Shown here in pieces: positions 35,489-42,385 of a stretch of 64,000 bases of DNA (positions within the stretch are counted from its first letter, which is position 1; each line of letters starts with the position of its first letter). A program made the translations under genes and the position numbers. The notes under the pieces are model-generated. The model was not told where the DNA came from. It saw only the letters and a program-made list of their open reading frames with translations, and did no database searches. The DNA is taken from NCBI RefSeq assembly GCF_037325665.1, contig NC_090261.1, positions 62,954,088 to 63,018,087 of the forward strand, written 5' to 3'. This DNA comes from Littorina saxatilis. Taxonomy: Eukaryota; Mollusca; Gastropoda; Littorinimorpha; Littorinidae.

Positions 35489-36193
35489 TGGGGGGGGGGG
35501 GGGGGGGGGGGGAAGAGAGACACAAGCAAATGCATGGCATTGTCAACTGATCTCTTATATTTTTCTTTTATTTCACTGTTTAGAAAACAACAAGGCTTAC
35601 TGTTTTAACAGATATAAATCTTTGTGCTGAAAAGAGTAAAACAATATTTTTTCTTAGAGCTCTAACAATAACTTACTTAAGTTACTAACATCCCTTTCCT
35701 TATAAATCAGTCTCTCTTTATTTGAATTTGAAAGTCGGATTGAAACTTGCAATTTTAACCAGCATATTTGTCACACAAATACTTTTGCAAAATTTATAAA
35801 CAAAGAAAAGCTATCAAATAACAAATGCAAAGCAACCTACCTGGATTGTAACCTGGGATTTCAGCTTGATATTCCTCACCAATCCTCATTCCATTGTCTG
35901 AAAACAAACAGATATTGCTAACTGATAAATGCCTGCTGTCATAAAAGAGAAACGATAAAACAAGTATGATTTTTTTTTTTTTTAAAAGAGTTAACAAAAA
36001 AATAAGACCATGATGTTTTATGCTCTGCCTTGTGTAATACTCCTGCGTACAGAAGAGCGTGTCACGTAAAGTATGGTTGCCTGTTCTGCCTACCTTGATC
36101 CGAATCTGATCCTTCACTGTTATCCTCAGAATGCGGACTAGCACCTCGTGAGCGGCGACCGTTGCGAAAATCGTCAGAATTTTTATCCGCCAT
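9411..36193 (-). CDS. Rcor: REST corepressor (CoREST), 13 coding exons, complete
   Basis: Scaffold of the LSD1-HDAC-CoREST chromatin repression complex, nuclear. CDS exons in order: 36094-36193, 35841-35897, 32785-32856, 30965-31017, 29546-29707, 26166-26348, 23756-23859, 20716-20920, 20192-20269, 19263-19320, 17131-17381, 13985-14145 and 9411-9552. All have AG/GT borders and all phases close, totalling 1626 nt (541 residues). Seen: [11 protein letters not shown] start, ELM2 remnant ([16 protein letters not shown]), [22 protein letters not shown]1 (~118-165), a Cys4 finger (C217, C220, C236, C239), [10 protein letters not shown] linker, SANT2 ([19 protein letters not shown], ~345-395), an acidic run, and a proline-rich tail with [10 protein letters not shown] (~504-513). 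Family knowledge: SANT1, linker and SANT2 mediate HDAC, LSD1 and DNA contacts. The start was chosen for its good context (G at -3, G at +4) and for matching the family N-terminus. The introns are unusually full of minisatellites. Confidence 0.94.
9553..13575. repeat. 4-kb minisatellite in Rcor intron 12, ~50-bp unit
   Basis: About 80 units of ACACTGTTCACTGGCCATCT plus CTTGACACAAAGACACAC and an ACACAAC run. Variants have TGTCACACAG or CCAGTAGACAC. The first unit begins at the exon 13 acceptor itself. The same unit forms the array at 18316-19240 in intron 10. The remaining 13576-13900 of the intron is AT-rich and holds nothing recognised. Confidence 0.96.
13890..14015 (-). repeat. 42-bp x 3 repeat containing splice donor and acceptor-like motifs
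   Basis: Three tandem 42-bp units span the exon 12/intron 12 border. In minus orientation each holds GCCCCCAG, then 24 bases, then CAACAG|GTTAGT. All units stay open in the exon 12 frame. Confidence 0.92.
13985..14145 (-). CDS. Rcor: Rcor coding exon 12 (to the first of three donors)
   Basis: It encodes [19 protein letters not shown] and a proline/serine-rich stretch ending PSTARPNTN plus AG. Its donor CAG|GTTAGT recurs unchanged 42 and 84 bp further on (exon ends 13943 and 13901), in the same phase, so isoforms 14 or 28 residues longer are possible. Which donor is used cannot be told from sequence. Confidence 0.85.
14148..16560. repeat. minisatellite in Rcor intron 11, ~24-34-bp unit
   Basis: About 60 copies of CTGGTCACTGACAGACAC followed by a variable CA run. 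It starts two bases from the exon 12 acceptor. It is split by the MITE at 15857-16507 and resumes for about one unit. Confidence 0.96.
15857..16507. mobile_element. MITE with CCAGTTTCATAAG ends, ~650 bp
   Basis: Inverted ends GGGGCCAGTTTCATAAG and CTTATGAAACTGGTCCC. It is inserted inside the CA-rich minisatellite, probably with a CTGG target duplication. Position 16085-16185 carries, in reverse, a module also found in the elements at 50705-51147 and 51591-51994 (ACGTCACGCGAAGGA region). No transposase. Confidence 0.85.
16597..17090. repeat. 26-bp minisatellite, ~18 copies
   Basis: Nearly identical units CTGGCAATGTACAGCATAGT plus ATTACT. It ends about 40 bp from the exon 11 donor. Confidence 0.96.
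17131..17381 (-). CDS. Rcor: Rcor coding exon 11 (SANT2)
   Basis: 251 nt. It encodes [19 protein letters not shown], then [19 protein letters not shown] and AEYEAEHG, the second SANT domain, followed by a six-aspartate run and [10 protein letters not shown]. Donor CCAAG|GTTTGT, phase 0. Confidence 0.96.
17400..17572. repeat. short tandem repeat beside the exon 11 acceptor
   Basis: Four partial copies of CACTTCACATTCCATCATTT plus GTAAAGCAATAG, starting about 20 bp from the exon 11 acceptor in intron 10. Confidence 0.85.
17584..17855. mobile_element. MITE with GGCATGGGA ends, copy 1
   Basis: 272 bp with ends CCGGCATGGGA and TTCTCATGCCTG and direct CCAAT on both sides. The related copy at 26503-26788 is in opposite orientation, sharing CGAAAGGCAAAT and CTAGGTGCTTCGCGCCGTCG. 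No coding capacity. Confidence 0.85.
17856..18228 (+). mobile_element. tRNA-derived SINE
   Basis: The head has GGATAAGATGTTGGCCTCCC (A-box like) and a worn B-box (AGTGTTCCAATTCC). The 3' part has AGTTTTAGCCCATGAATG followed by a GAA-rich tail. A related 3' part sits on the minus strand at 60047-60200. The GGCATGGGA-ended MITE lies at or within its 5' edge. Confidence 0.75.
18261..18315 (-). pseudogene. duplicated 3' end of Rcor exon 10 with donor
   Basis: A near copy of 19231-19287: about 34 bases of exon 10 (NQELLLAVQ), the splice donor region (here GTCAGT instead of GTGAGT) and about 20 bases of intron. It lacks the exon's 5' half and acceptor, so it is not a working exon by itself. It and the true exon bracket the array at 18316-19240. 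Confidence 0.88.
18316..19240. repeat. minisatellite in Rcor intron 10, same unit as the 4-kb array
   Basis: About 18 units of ACACTGTTCACTGGCCATCT and CTTGACACATAGACAC, with CCAGTAGACACAC variants arranged in a higher-order pattern of about 133 bp. The unit is the same as at 9553-13575, although exons 11 and 12 and unrelated arrays lie between. Confidence 0.95.
19263..19320 (-). CDS. Rcor: Rcor coding exon 10 (SANT2 start)
   Basis: 58 nt. It encodes [19 protein letters not shown] plus the first base of a glycine codon. Acceptor TTTTCAG, donor GCAAG|GTGAGT. A copy of its last bases and donor lies at 18261-18315. Confidence 0.93.
19321..19844. other. Rcor intron 9, unassigned
   Basis: AT-rich intron sequence. 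No gene, array or recognised transposon. Confidence 0.5.
19845..20060. repeat. tandem repeat in Rcor intron 9, ~65-70 bp x 3.3
   Basis: Units begin CCACCACCAAGGAAACCTCA and contain GTTGTTGTGCCACACACAG. Confidence 0.93.
20192..20269 (-). CDS. Rcor: Rcor coding exon 9 (linker helix)
   Basis: 78 nt in phase 0. It encodes [20 protein letters not shown] then DFRPPE, equivalent to the vertebrate IQNIKQ...GIEPYRLPE segment. Acceptor TGGGCAG, donor CAGAG|GTGAGC. Confidence 0.92.
20270..20662. repeat. minisatellite abutting the exon 9 acceptor, ~21-bp unit
   Basis: About 18 units of CACCTGCTGTACAACACACA with TACAAAACACAACACCTGC variants. It starts at the exon 9 acceptor, whose CACCTGCCCACAAAACACAA looks like the first unit. 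Confidence 0.94.
20716..20920 (-). CDS. Rcor: Rcor coding exon 8 (linker)
   Basis: 205 nt. It encodes [20 protein letters not shown], then [18 protein letters not shown] and a helical [22 protein letters not shown] is the family hallmark of the LSD1-binding linker start. The donor is GACAG|GTACTG. Confidence 0.93.
20921..23690. repeat. 2.8-kb minisatellite in Rcor intron 7, ~25-31-bp units
   Basis: About 100 units of CACCTGTATGTCTGTCTGTC plus AACACACCTGT or AACACTTTT. It begins within about 10 bases of the exon 8 acceptor. In minus (sense) orientation every unit holds TACAGGTGA. Open frames of up to 627 codons here are artefacts. Confidence 0.96.
23756..23859 (-). CDS. Rcor: Rcor coding exon 7 (Cys4 zinc finger)
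   Basis: 104 nt with acceptor CTTTTCAG and donor TGGAG|GTATGT. It encodes [20 protein letters not shown] then [14 protein letters not shown], spacing C-x2-C-x15-C-x2-C. The phase joins exactly to exon 8 to give CYQYWRRTGVMR, which resembles the C-terminal half of a GATA-type finger. Vertebrate RCOR proteins lack this segment as far as I recall. Confidence 0.87.
23995..24102. mobile_element. foldback MITE, truncated copy
   Basis: The left arm ATTACACATTAACATGCTTC, TTGAAACTTC and a GTCGTCATCG stem fold back on CGATGACGAC...GAAGTTTCAA. The right end is missing at the junction with the neighbouring SINE. A complete relative is at 58277-58414. Confidence 0.8.
24103..24520 (-). mobile_element. SINE-like retroposon (CCCGCGGGTTAGGGGGA family)
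   Basis: Reverse copy of the family also at 45308-45694, 46986-47625 and 60618-60983. It shares CATGTCGTAAGAGGCGACTA, AGTACAAAGGAC and a 3' end ACGACGTTAAACACCAAATA with an AAAG(n) tail. No open frame. Confidence 0.85.
24521..25610 (-). repeat. 66-bp tandem repeat grown from a LINE RT tail
   Basis: Four to five units of GGGGATGTAGCTCAGTACTG with GGAAGGGTGTTCTCACAG, interrupted by element A copy 2. On the minus strand the 66-bp unit reads in frame as [20 protein letters not shown] then FR, continuous with LINE sequence at 25600-25745. Confidence 0.85.
24615..25400 (+). mobile_element. non-autonomous repeat element A, copy 2
   Basis: Same boundaries and GGAC-microsatellite end as copy 1 at 5592-6435. 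It is inserted inside the 66-bp array, so it is younger than at least part of that array. Carries repeated TGACCTTGA/TCAAGGTCA motifs. Confidence 0.85.
25600..25745 (-). mobile_element. LINE reverse transcriptase C-terminal fragment
   Basis: The minus strand encodes [20 protein letters not shown] then [15 protein letters not shown], a typical CR1/L2/jockey-type stretch just after the RT palm (LHWLP...RI.YKI..L.F). Only a fragment, heavily truncated. Confidence 0.75.
25848..26155. repeat. 57-bp tandem repeat beside the exon 6 donor
   Basis: Five units of GACATTGAATCCATTACAGG ... GAGGGCTAGAGACAGAA, ending about 10 bp from the exon 6 donor. In minus orientation each unit holds TTCTGTCTCTAG, a good acceptor-like string. 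Confidence 0.94.
26166..26348 (-). CDS. Rcor: Rcor coding exon 6 (SANT1 second half)
   Basis: 183 nt. It encodes [29 protein letters not shown], a histidine cluster and an acidic [12 protein letters not shown] end. The donor is GAC|GTGAGA. Its first bases and acceptor seed the 60-bp array upstream. Confidence 0.95.
26340..27105. repeat. 60-bp array built from the exon 6 acceptor
   Basis: About nine units of GACTTGTCAGGCAGCTGC, CAAACCATACAGCAAACCGT and TGTCACATTGTAAGATAGTT. GACTTGTCAGGCAGCTGCAC is the exon 6 start plus its acceptor, so each unit repeats a 3' splice site followed by CTGCCTGACAAGTC. Interrupted by a MITE. Confidence 0.95.
26503..26788. mobile_element. MITE with CAGGCATGGGAAT ends, copy 2
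   Basis: 286 bp with ends CAGGCATGGGAATT and AATTCCCATGCCTG. The 6-bp direct repeat CACATT flanks it (26497-26502, 26789-26794) and removing it restores one array unit, so it landed in an existing array. Confidence 0.92.
27110..28208. other. Rcor intron 5 sequence with a possible TTAA-flanked element
   Basis: A stretch at about 27599-28105 starts TTAAAGGCAC and ends GTACCTTTAA, which could be the short inverted ends of a TTAA-targeting MITE. The match is only six to ten bases, so this is tentative. Otherwise no features. Confidence 0.4.
28209..28932 (+). mobile_element. non-autonomous repeat element B, copy 1
   Basis: It begins AAGAAGAGCAAACGCTCGAT with CGAGTCACTT and ends in a CCGG(n) run, ATAGAGTCACTTTT and AAGTGACTC. 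The body is an internal dimer of about 300 bp, each half containing CAGATGTAAATA, AGGTCAAAGGTCA and TTTCCGAGAAAAG. The plan resembles element A although the sequence is different. A reverse copy runs off the window at 63538-64000. Confidence 0.82.
28933..29545. repeat. minisatellite abutting the exon 5 donor, ~24-bp unit
   Basis: About 24 units of TGTGAAGTGGTGCCTTGCTC plus TGAG, some with an added GTGCATGTG. It ends at the exon 5 donor. Confidence 0.95.
29546..29707 (-). CDS. Rcor: Rcor coding exon 5 (SANT1 first half)
   Basis: 162 nt, phase 0 to phase 0. It encodes [19 protein letters not shown] and continues through [20 protein letters not shown] to HRIRQM, the best conserved block of the gene. 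The upstream acceptor and first codons are tandemly triplicated at 29698-29835. Confidence 0.96.
29698..29835 (-). repeat. triplicated exon 5 acceptor, ~55 bp x 3
   Basis: Three copies of ACCTTGTGCCAGAACAACAT, GCCCAGCGCCTG and CACACACATGTATTAGGTT. In minus orientation each has TGTGCAG|GCGCTGGGCATGTTG, the exon 5 acceptor and the ALGMLFWHK codons. Only the copy nearest the exon continues into it. Confidence 0.95.
29836..30440. repeat. ~90-120-bp tandem repeat, four units
   Basis: Units of TTATACTTGTAGTATAGAGT, a G run, TTCTGTTCAAAATGTCCACC and CTAGGTACC. The first unit contains the MITE at 29902-30155. Confidence 0.92.
29902..30155. mobile_element. 254-bp MITE with TGTGACCCTCCACCACG ends
   Basis: Inverted ends of about 26 bp (TGTGACCCTCCACCACG... 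and its reverse complement, one mismatch seen). TA lies on both sides, and removal restores a normal array unit (GGTACTTATGACATG). TA target suggests a Tc1/mariner-mobilised MITE. Confidence 0.9.
30441..30580 (+). mobile_element. LINE 3' tail
   Basis: GTAAAGCGCCACGAGACTGC followed by GGTGAACAGCGCTA resembles the 3' ends of L2/CR1-like elements common in molluscs. Fragment only. Confidence 0.5.
30581..30964. other. Rcor intron 4, unassigned
   Basis: Nothing recognised apart from a C run at about 30897-30916. Confidence 0.5.
30965..31017 (-). CDS. Rcor: Rcor coding exon 4
   Basis: 53 nt with acceptor ACTTGCAG and donor ACAG|GTGAGA. It encodes [18 protein letters not shown], a near match to [18 protein letters not shown] of vertebrate RCOR1. 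Confidence 0.94.
31018..31974. other. Rcor intron 3, mostly unassigned
   Basis: 31325-31450 contains GGTCCTGATTTGGCCTAAAT with GGACCCATTAAGCAA, a probable retroposon 3' end with CTAA repeats. No gene seen. Confidence 0.45.
31975..32766. repeat. minisatellite beside the exon 3 donor, ~23-bp unit
   Basis: About 34 units of CACTTCAACACAACTGTACC plus TCAA or ACAA, ending about 19 bp from the exon 3 donor. Overlapping open frames are artefacts. Confidence 0.96.
32785..32856 (-). CDS. Rcor: Rcor coding exon 3
   Basis: 72 nt with acceptor CTCTGCAG and donor AAAAG|GTGAGG. It encodes [20 protein letters not shown] then PDAK, equivalent to the LGMLVWSPN region of vertebrate RCOR. It is hemmed in by arrays on both sides. 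Confidence 0.9.
32983..33990. repeat. minisatellite in Rcor intron 2, ~34-bp unit
   Basis: About 30 units of GTTACAGTGCAACACTGTCA plus GTCAGACTCATTGT, with longer variants to the right that add ACTTTACAGTTCAAC. It starts 127 bp from the exon 3 acceptor. The unit contains the 13-bp near-palindrome CAGTGCAACACTG. Confidence 0.96.
34290..34795 (+). mobile_element. element C fragment
   Basis: It shares with 61141-61955 the strings CAGTGCCGCCTCAACTT, CCAAAATTTCAATCAA, GATCGATCCAGTAGTTTA and a CTCTACACACA end. More diverged, hence probably older. No coding capacity. Confidence 0.65.
34796..35840. other. Rcor intron 2 remainder
   Basis: AT-rich. 35411-35513 is an (AG)n run followed by a G run. No gene or named transposon. 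Confidence 0.55.
35841..35897 (-). CDS. Rcor: Rcor coding exon 2 (ELM2 start)
   Basis: 57 nt with acceptor TTTTCAG and donor CCAG|GTAGGT. It encodes [19 protein letters not shown], matching the family motif MRVGxxYQAxxPxxxP of the short ELM2 region that helps recruit HDAC1/2. Confidence 0.92.
36094..36193 (-). CDS. Rcor: Rcor coding exon 1
   Basis: It encodes [20 protein letters not shown] and then an acidic-serine stretch ending SDSDQ. The donor is CAAG|GTAGGC and the exon ends in phase 1. The N-terminus is polar and probably disordered, as in other CoREST proteins. Confidence 0.9.
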
Positions 36194-37839
36194 GACCATT
36201 CCTACCCTTTTCCCAAAACCTCAGATTTTTGCCGAAAGTAGTTTGTAGAAATAACTCGCCTAGCCGTACGCCGACTTAGCGCGTGTACGCTGTGAATCGA
36301 GCCTTCGATACACAGCACTGCCAAAAGACTATGCGTTCGCTACAAAATATAGTCCACTCTTTTTATTTATATCTATAGTTTACATCCATCTGAAAACTAA
36401 TTATTTGAAAGTTGAGTCTCCCAACAATAAAGAATACCAATTCACAAACAATCTACAAAGGAAACACTTTTTCAAAGGAGACCAAAGATTTTAAGGATTA
36501 ATGCGCTCCAACGAGCGGTACTTATTTTACAATATTTTACATTGCGCACGCTAAATAGCAAGAATAAATGAAATGTGCTTTTTGACTTTATGTGAATATT
36601 ATGTCTCAGTGAATATTCATTTGAAGTATTTGTGGACTCCCGACTGCTACATAGATCTGGAGCGCTGATTGAATTTAAGCAACTACCCCTAGCACAAAAG
36701 CAAACCACTGTCACACAGTGTTGGGTCAGAAAATATCCTGTGTTAAAAACAAAACAACACGGAACAAAAACTGAATTTTTTCAAGGTGATCAGCCTGAAA
36801 AAATAAAATCTTATCCTCGGACAGACATCAAAATGCTTCCCATGTTGATGTTTGCGTTTCTTGGCTGATACATGGGCCGTAATCGCCCCATAACCGGAAC
36901 TATGATTTTCTGAGCTATAGAGGAGCCCAAAAATGTGGCCAAATCGGTGCACCATACCTGATATTTTAGGATTTTATCCCTTTTCTCTGTTTTGGGTGCA
37001 CTTTATTGTTTTAAACTGATTAAATATCAAGCAATTAGACACTTTCTGCTTTTGGCCAGTAGCTGTTATCAATACATCATTGTGATGATATGGATGGGTG
37101 CAATTACAACTCACGAAAGAAAGAGGCCCTGTAGAGGAGAGAACAGCAATTTTCAATTCATTACCATTTTGCGGTTTTATAATAAAAAGGGGTACATATC
37201 ACGGTAACCGTTAAAATGTACAGTCCTAATTCAGCAGTTGGAAATAGTATCTCTTGTTAAAGGTTAAGAAGTATGCTCAAACTGGTTTTCCTAATAGAGG
37301 ATTATTTCCCTTGGAGAGCCTCACTATCCGTGGACAACTGAAAACGGTTTATGGTGATTCAGATCCTGGGGAAAGAAGCAATCCTATTGTTGATGTGTGT
37401 TCAATAACGTGTGCGAAAAGATTCTGGAAAGTCACACTTTAAAAGCGAAAAAAACGTGTAATGAAATCAAAAAGTCGTGTCCCCGTCGTCTAAACGAAAG
37501 CGGACCGTGGCTGCCGCACGTCGTCAGTCAGTCAACGGCTACGCCGGCACTCATGAGAAAAATACCACGCTCTCTATTGCTATCTACTGAATTTCAAAAA
37601 GAACACTGATTATGATATAGTGTTTTTCGGAGAAGTTTTCTTACCTCGCTGCTAAATGAATATATATACACCAAAAGATCATGCTGAGGTGATATGCTCG
37701 ATGAAAGACATGGGAGGTAAGCATGGTCTACTAGGTTTCAAGAATCAAGCAGTGGTATTTCCCCTTGCTCGCTATACCGGGCTGGCCTTCCAGCACACAG
37801 ACTATGATGCATGGTGCGCTGTACTGACGAGGCCATACC
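36194..37839. other. Rcor upstream region
   Basis: It holds the presumed Rcor 5' UTR and promoter (minus strand). 36230-36320 has several CpGs (CGCCTAGCCGTACGCCGACT). I see no TATA box at a fixed position and no other gene. Confidence 0.45.
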
Positions 37840-39025
37840 TCACGCCGGGGGAAGTGTTACAGCAGAAAAATCGCCGTGTGTTACGGCAGCATTCTGCAGT
37901 CCGGTAGTCAACCAGGTTTCGAGCGCGAAAGGTGTGTAACTTCCAAACTAATAATTACTGTGGCCGCTTAATTATCGAAGCCAGCAAAGTGTGTTTGTTC
38001 TCAGCGGATTTAGCGAATAACGCACAAACACCCACTGGGAACTGAAGCGTACACCACGTGTTTTGAAGAGGCCCGGGTACAGAACCGTATCCCAATATTT
38101 GCAGGTACTCTTAGAAAAGGCCTTACTGTGCAGCAGTACATCATAGTACAGATGAATTACACAACATAGGGGAAATATGGTACAATATTATAAATGTATA
38201 ATTGGTTAGGCGTGCAAGAAAATTGCGACCAAATTCGATTTTCAGCGATTGTTATTGACAATAGACATTTGATCTTTTCATGTGCATGCCAGGTGAAACT
38301 ATTTGCAAGAAAAATTCTAGATCAGTATGAATTACAAGTGCGATATTATGTTACAGAGGGCAGGGAATCAAAAACTGATGTATGATAACACGACGGTGCA
38401 CAACCGATGTGTAATGAAACCCGTTCATATTTGTTTGCAAGCTGTCATAAACTTTGGCAATAACATTATTAAACGAATAAAATGAGTGCCGGCTGCCGTA
38501 CACGAAACAGTCAGCAGTCGTAACAGAAAAGCGGGGCGGCCGTATCAGTGCACCGTAACTGCTAGCACAGCGACGAGTACTGACCTAAAAAATACACATG
38601 CCTTTTTCCTCAGCCGATGACACAAACATACAGTACTTGCATATTGGGACACTGCTATTGATGCATTTCAGTTACAATACATCACATTACCTGATCAAAT
38701 GACCATTGTTGCTTCAAGCCTCTTGTAATCTCCACCATTTAAAACAAATTCCCCAAATCGAACAATATCAACAAACACGACGCTGTCACAAATCTAAAAC
38801 AGAAGCCTCAAAACTGATGATTAAACCCATAACATGTTAATCCTCATGCAATCATGAATCCGCTGAGAACAAAATTAACTTTGCTGGCTTCGATAATTAC
38901 GCCACAGTAATTATTAGTTTGGAAGTTACACACCTTTCGCGCTCGAAACCTGGTTGACTACCGGACTGCAAAATGCTGCTGTAACACACGGCGATTTTTC
39001 TGCCGTAACACTTCCCCCGGCGTGA
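37840..39025. mobile_element. TIR element, 1186 bp, ~155-bp inverted ends
   Basis: Ends TCACGCCGGGGGAAGTGTTA and its reverse complement, with further matching through CCAGGTTTCGAGCGCGAAAG. TACC lies directly on both sides (37836-37839, 39026-39029). No transposase frame inside, so non-autonomous. Superfamily not assigned. Confidence 0.88.
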
Positions 39026-40860
39026 TACCTGTAGTTTAAATCATTTGACCATTTATCGTATCATCGCCGATTACAAAGTTAAGTATGCTGCTTTCATAAA
39101 AATGTAGTTAAACTGGCGTAATAGGCCTACAACTGACGCGCACGATGAAGTCCGGGCCTGAGTGCCGAGCACGGTTCAGGCCGGGACTAACGCCGGATGG
39201 TAATGTGCTAAACTGCGAGGGTAAACATGTCACGTAATTTGTGAAAAGTTCTTGAATAGAAGCCGACTCCGTAACCGCCGGGAAGATAGTAACCGTACTG
39301 GTTGCCAAGGGTTACGTAAGTTGTGCAAGCAGGAGTCAGAGGTTACGCGGCATGTCAACCGGGCTTGGTTCCACGTGCGAGACTGAGCCGCAAAACTAGG
39401 CAAGTAAGTTAAGGGTCTGCAGGTCACGTAGTGTGGCATTTTCCTTACGGATTCGGCCTTCCATTCAAGAACTTTTTACACCTTGTTTTTTACTACCTAT
39501 TTTATTCATGTTTTTATTACTTAGTTAGTGGAAGAATCTTTTGTAATGTATGTGTGATGGTGTATGCTTTTAATTAAAGGCATACTAACGCACTCCCGTG
39601 TTTACAAAGTGTAGTTTGCCCACAATCGATGTCAAACGCACCATAAGACCATATAATGACGATACGTCACCATGCGCGGACCATAATACATGCATTACAG
39701 CTTGTTCTAGCCTCTGAAAAAGTGAGGATGTCAACAAAGCCGCGGTGTTCTCTCCCTTGCATCAACGTTACATGTGTTGCCAAATCTATAAATAGGACGA
39801 TCCAGATCAAAATGAAAATTCAAATATCTCAACATTTAAGGGGTCCAAGACCACAATATTTTGCAGGGAACTTAATTTAGTCTGTCTCCAGCTGTTGGTA
39901 AAGCAATTAGCGTGTATAGTCATCGAGTACATATGGCTTTAAGCGTTGTTGACTATGAATGTAGATGTAAATGCTTGTATAACTGTGTTTTAATTTTAAA
40001 TGTGTCAAGCGCAAAGAGCATAATTGTAAAGTTATGATGTTGCGCTATATAAATGCTCATTTATTATTATTATTATTATTACAAGAGTGTCAGGCCCCCG
40101 CACTGACTTACTACTGACATGAGTCATCACTCCTTTGAGTCCCTTGCGGCACTATGAACCGCTTAACTTGACGACTCTCTCCTCACCAGCGTTGTATTGC
40201 GCAATGCCACATGTGGCTTGAGGCTGAGTAAACGTTAACCACGAGTGGCTTAAACCTTCTTGTCAGTTCGACTGACTGTTCCACATTGATGTTCTCTCTA
40301 TCATTATTGGCCGGACTTAACATATAAAGATAATTCGTAGACAGGGTCTGACATTTGTTTACTCAAAATGTCATAAGAATTTGATTGACAAATGCGGTCC
40401 ATACATTGCCACCAAACCTTCTTTAACGTCATCAAACGTCTGGGGTTAGTTAGTCTGTAAGTGGAAACTGTACAGGTTTCATAAACATCTATCCTGTAGT
40501 TTTCCACACACACACACACACACAGCCTCTCGATTCCGAGTCTGCCGGAAAGAGAACAGCTCAAAATGCCAGTTCTTCATAACACACAAAACTTTAATAA
40601 ATAACACGCCAACAAGCTCAAGGCAAATACAAAAAGACTACGGCCATGAACGATCACAGTTACAAATTTGTTCTAACTTTCAATAAATAGATAAATAGAT
40701 CAGCAACTGAGCACTGGTGTATTTTCCTCTCACTACACCTGTAGCCAACTCAGTGACAGGTCAAGAGCCGTGAAGAGGCTACGTGGTTGGAGATGTCAAA
40801 CTGTGTGAAGTTGGTAGGGAGCTAGGTCCACGTTTACTCACTCAGTCGCGTCAATATCAC
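39026..40860. other. intergenic, with a LINE-like 3' tail
   Basis: About 39950-40085 ends TTGCGCTATATAAATGCTCA with an ATT(n) tail, typical of L2-like elements. No gene seen in the rest. Confidence 0.5.
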
Positions 40861-41480
40861 AACTAGTTAAGTCAGACAGTCAACAGAGAGCAGTCACCAA
40901 GGACTCGATCAGCGTTTAGCAGGTGTTCACTAGCGCAGTCAACAAGAACACACTGAGCGTTCAGCAGGTGTTCAATCCTTCCAGCGCACGAGACAGGCAG
41001 TCGACAGAGCAAGGAACTAGCCCACCCCAACCGACAAGCAACTAGCGCAGTCAACAAGAAAACAATGAGCGTTCAGCAGGTGTTCAATCCTTCCCAGGCA
41101 GTGCACGAGATGAAACAATAAGCCCAGCCAGCAGACGGCAAGCAACAAGTCCAGGTCACAGCCGGGGAATCATCAGCATTCAGCCGGTGTTCACTCCTTA
41201 CCAGTGCACGAGATGAAACAATAAGCCCAGCCGACAGACGGCAAGCAACAAGTCCAGGTCACAGGGAATCATCAGCATTCAGCAGGTGTTCACTCCTTAC
41301 CAGTGCACCAGATGAAACAATAAGCCCAGCCAACAGACGGCAAGCAACAAGTCAAGGTCACAGGGAATCAGCATTCAGTACATGTTCACTCAGGCCGCTT
41401 TCCCAGTGCACGAGATGAAACAATAAGCCAGACGGCAAGCAACAAGTCAAGGTCACAAGGAATCAGCATTCAGCAGGTGT
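40861..41480. repeat. ~105-120-bp tandem repeat, five to six units
   Basis: Units contain CAGCAGGTGTTCACTCCTTA, CCAGTGCACGAGATGAAACA, ATAAGCCCAGCC and GCAAGCAACAAGTC. The last unit abuts the 3' edge of the possible exon at 41481-42385. Confidence 0.93.
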
Positions 41481-42385
41481 TCACTCCTCCCAGGGGACGC
41501 GGCGTGGGACCACGTGGTCGCTATGACAAAGATTGGGCGCTTGGTGCGTGGGGGCTAGCCAGGCGTCTTCCACGAACAGGGAATCGTCGTCTGCATCCAC
41601 TGACCCCGGCTGGACGTCGTCTGCAGGCACACACTGCTCGCCGGGCCGGACCCGGGGCACACTGGTCAACTGCTCGGCTGTGTCATCAGGGATCACTAGG
41701 ATGTCGTCACGGCCCCGCATGGCCACGTCATCCTCGCCCTCCACGTCATGGGCACTGACAAAAGCGGCAAGGTGATCCACTGAGCTGTCGGGGCCGAGCA
41801 GGAGCACATGTTTTTGACCAGCGGGTCGTGACGTTGAGCGAGCAGGGGGAAGCGCGCCGTCAGCAGCAGGCAGGTGTCGTGCAGCAGAAGTGAGCGCCGT
41901 GCCGCGTGATGACTGTGCCTCACCAGCCCTCCAGGAGCGGGCAAGGTAGGTGATGTAAGCATTGGCACTGCACTGGGCGTCCGCCCGTCCCACGGCGTCA
42001 GCCGGCGAGTTGGGAGCATTGGCACTGCACTGGGCGCCCGCCCGTCCCACGGCATCAGCCGGCGAGTTGGGAGGGACGGGCCTGTGAGTCTCGGGAGAAC
42101 AAGTGCTGCAACTTCCTGACGACTTCATTCCCTGCCCAGCTTGTGAGCTGGACTGCCTTTCACCTTGGGGGTCAGGCGGAGATTGCCACACATTGTTCAA
42201 GTCGTCCAGCGTTTCATTGCAGAGCAGACGGTCGCCGTCAGTGGGTGTGTGGGTACAGGTTGGGGGCGAGGGGCACGCGTACAGGTGAGTCCAGCGGATG
42301 GTCTGCACACAGCGCAGGTCTCTGAGCACGACAGTCTCCAGTCTCCGGGGACCCGCCCTCCTCACGCCGGCCATCCCGCGCTGAA
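41481..42385 (-). CDS. possible GC-rich terminal exon, unidentified
   Basis: An open minus-strand stretch after a good acceptor (GTGTGTTTCAG at the 42385 side), reading RGMAGVRRAGPRRLETVVLR, DLRCVQTIRWTHLYACP and onward to VPWEE-stop. It is far richer in G+C than its surroundings. A 57-bp in-frame duplication gives PNSPADAVGRAGAQCSANA twice. A second frame (about 41696-42055) also looks protein-like (LLLHDTCLLLTARFPLLAQR), and a G|GTGAGG site lies near 41925, so the true structure may be two exons, or this may be a decayed gene. I recognise no family. The matching upstream exons are not found. Confidence 0.35.

Noticed and set aside
35331-35630. A 99-codon frame with an RE-repeat
   Set aside because: It is an (AG)n microsatellite followed by a G run inside Rcor intron 2.
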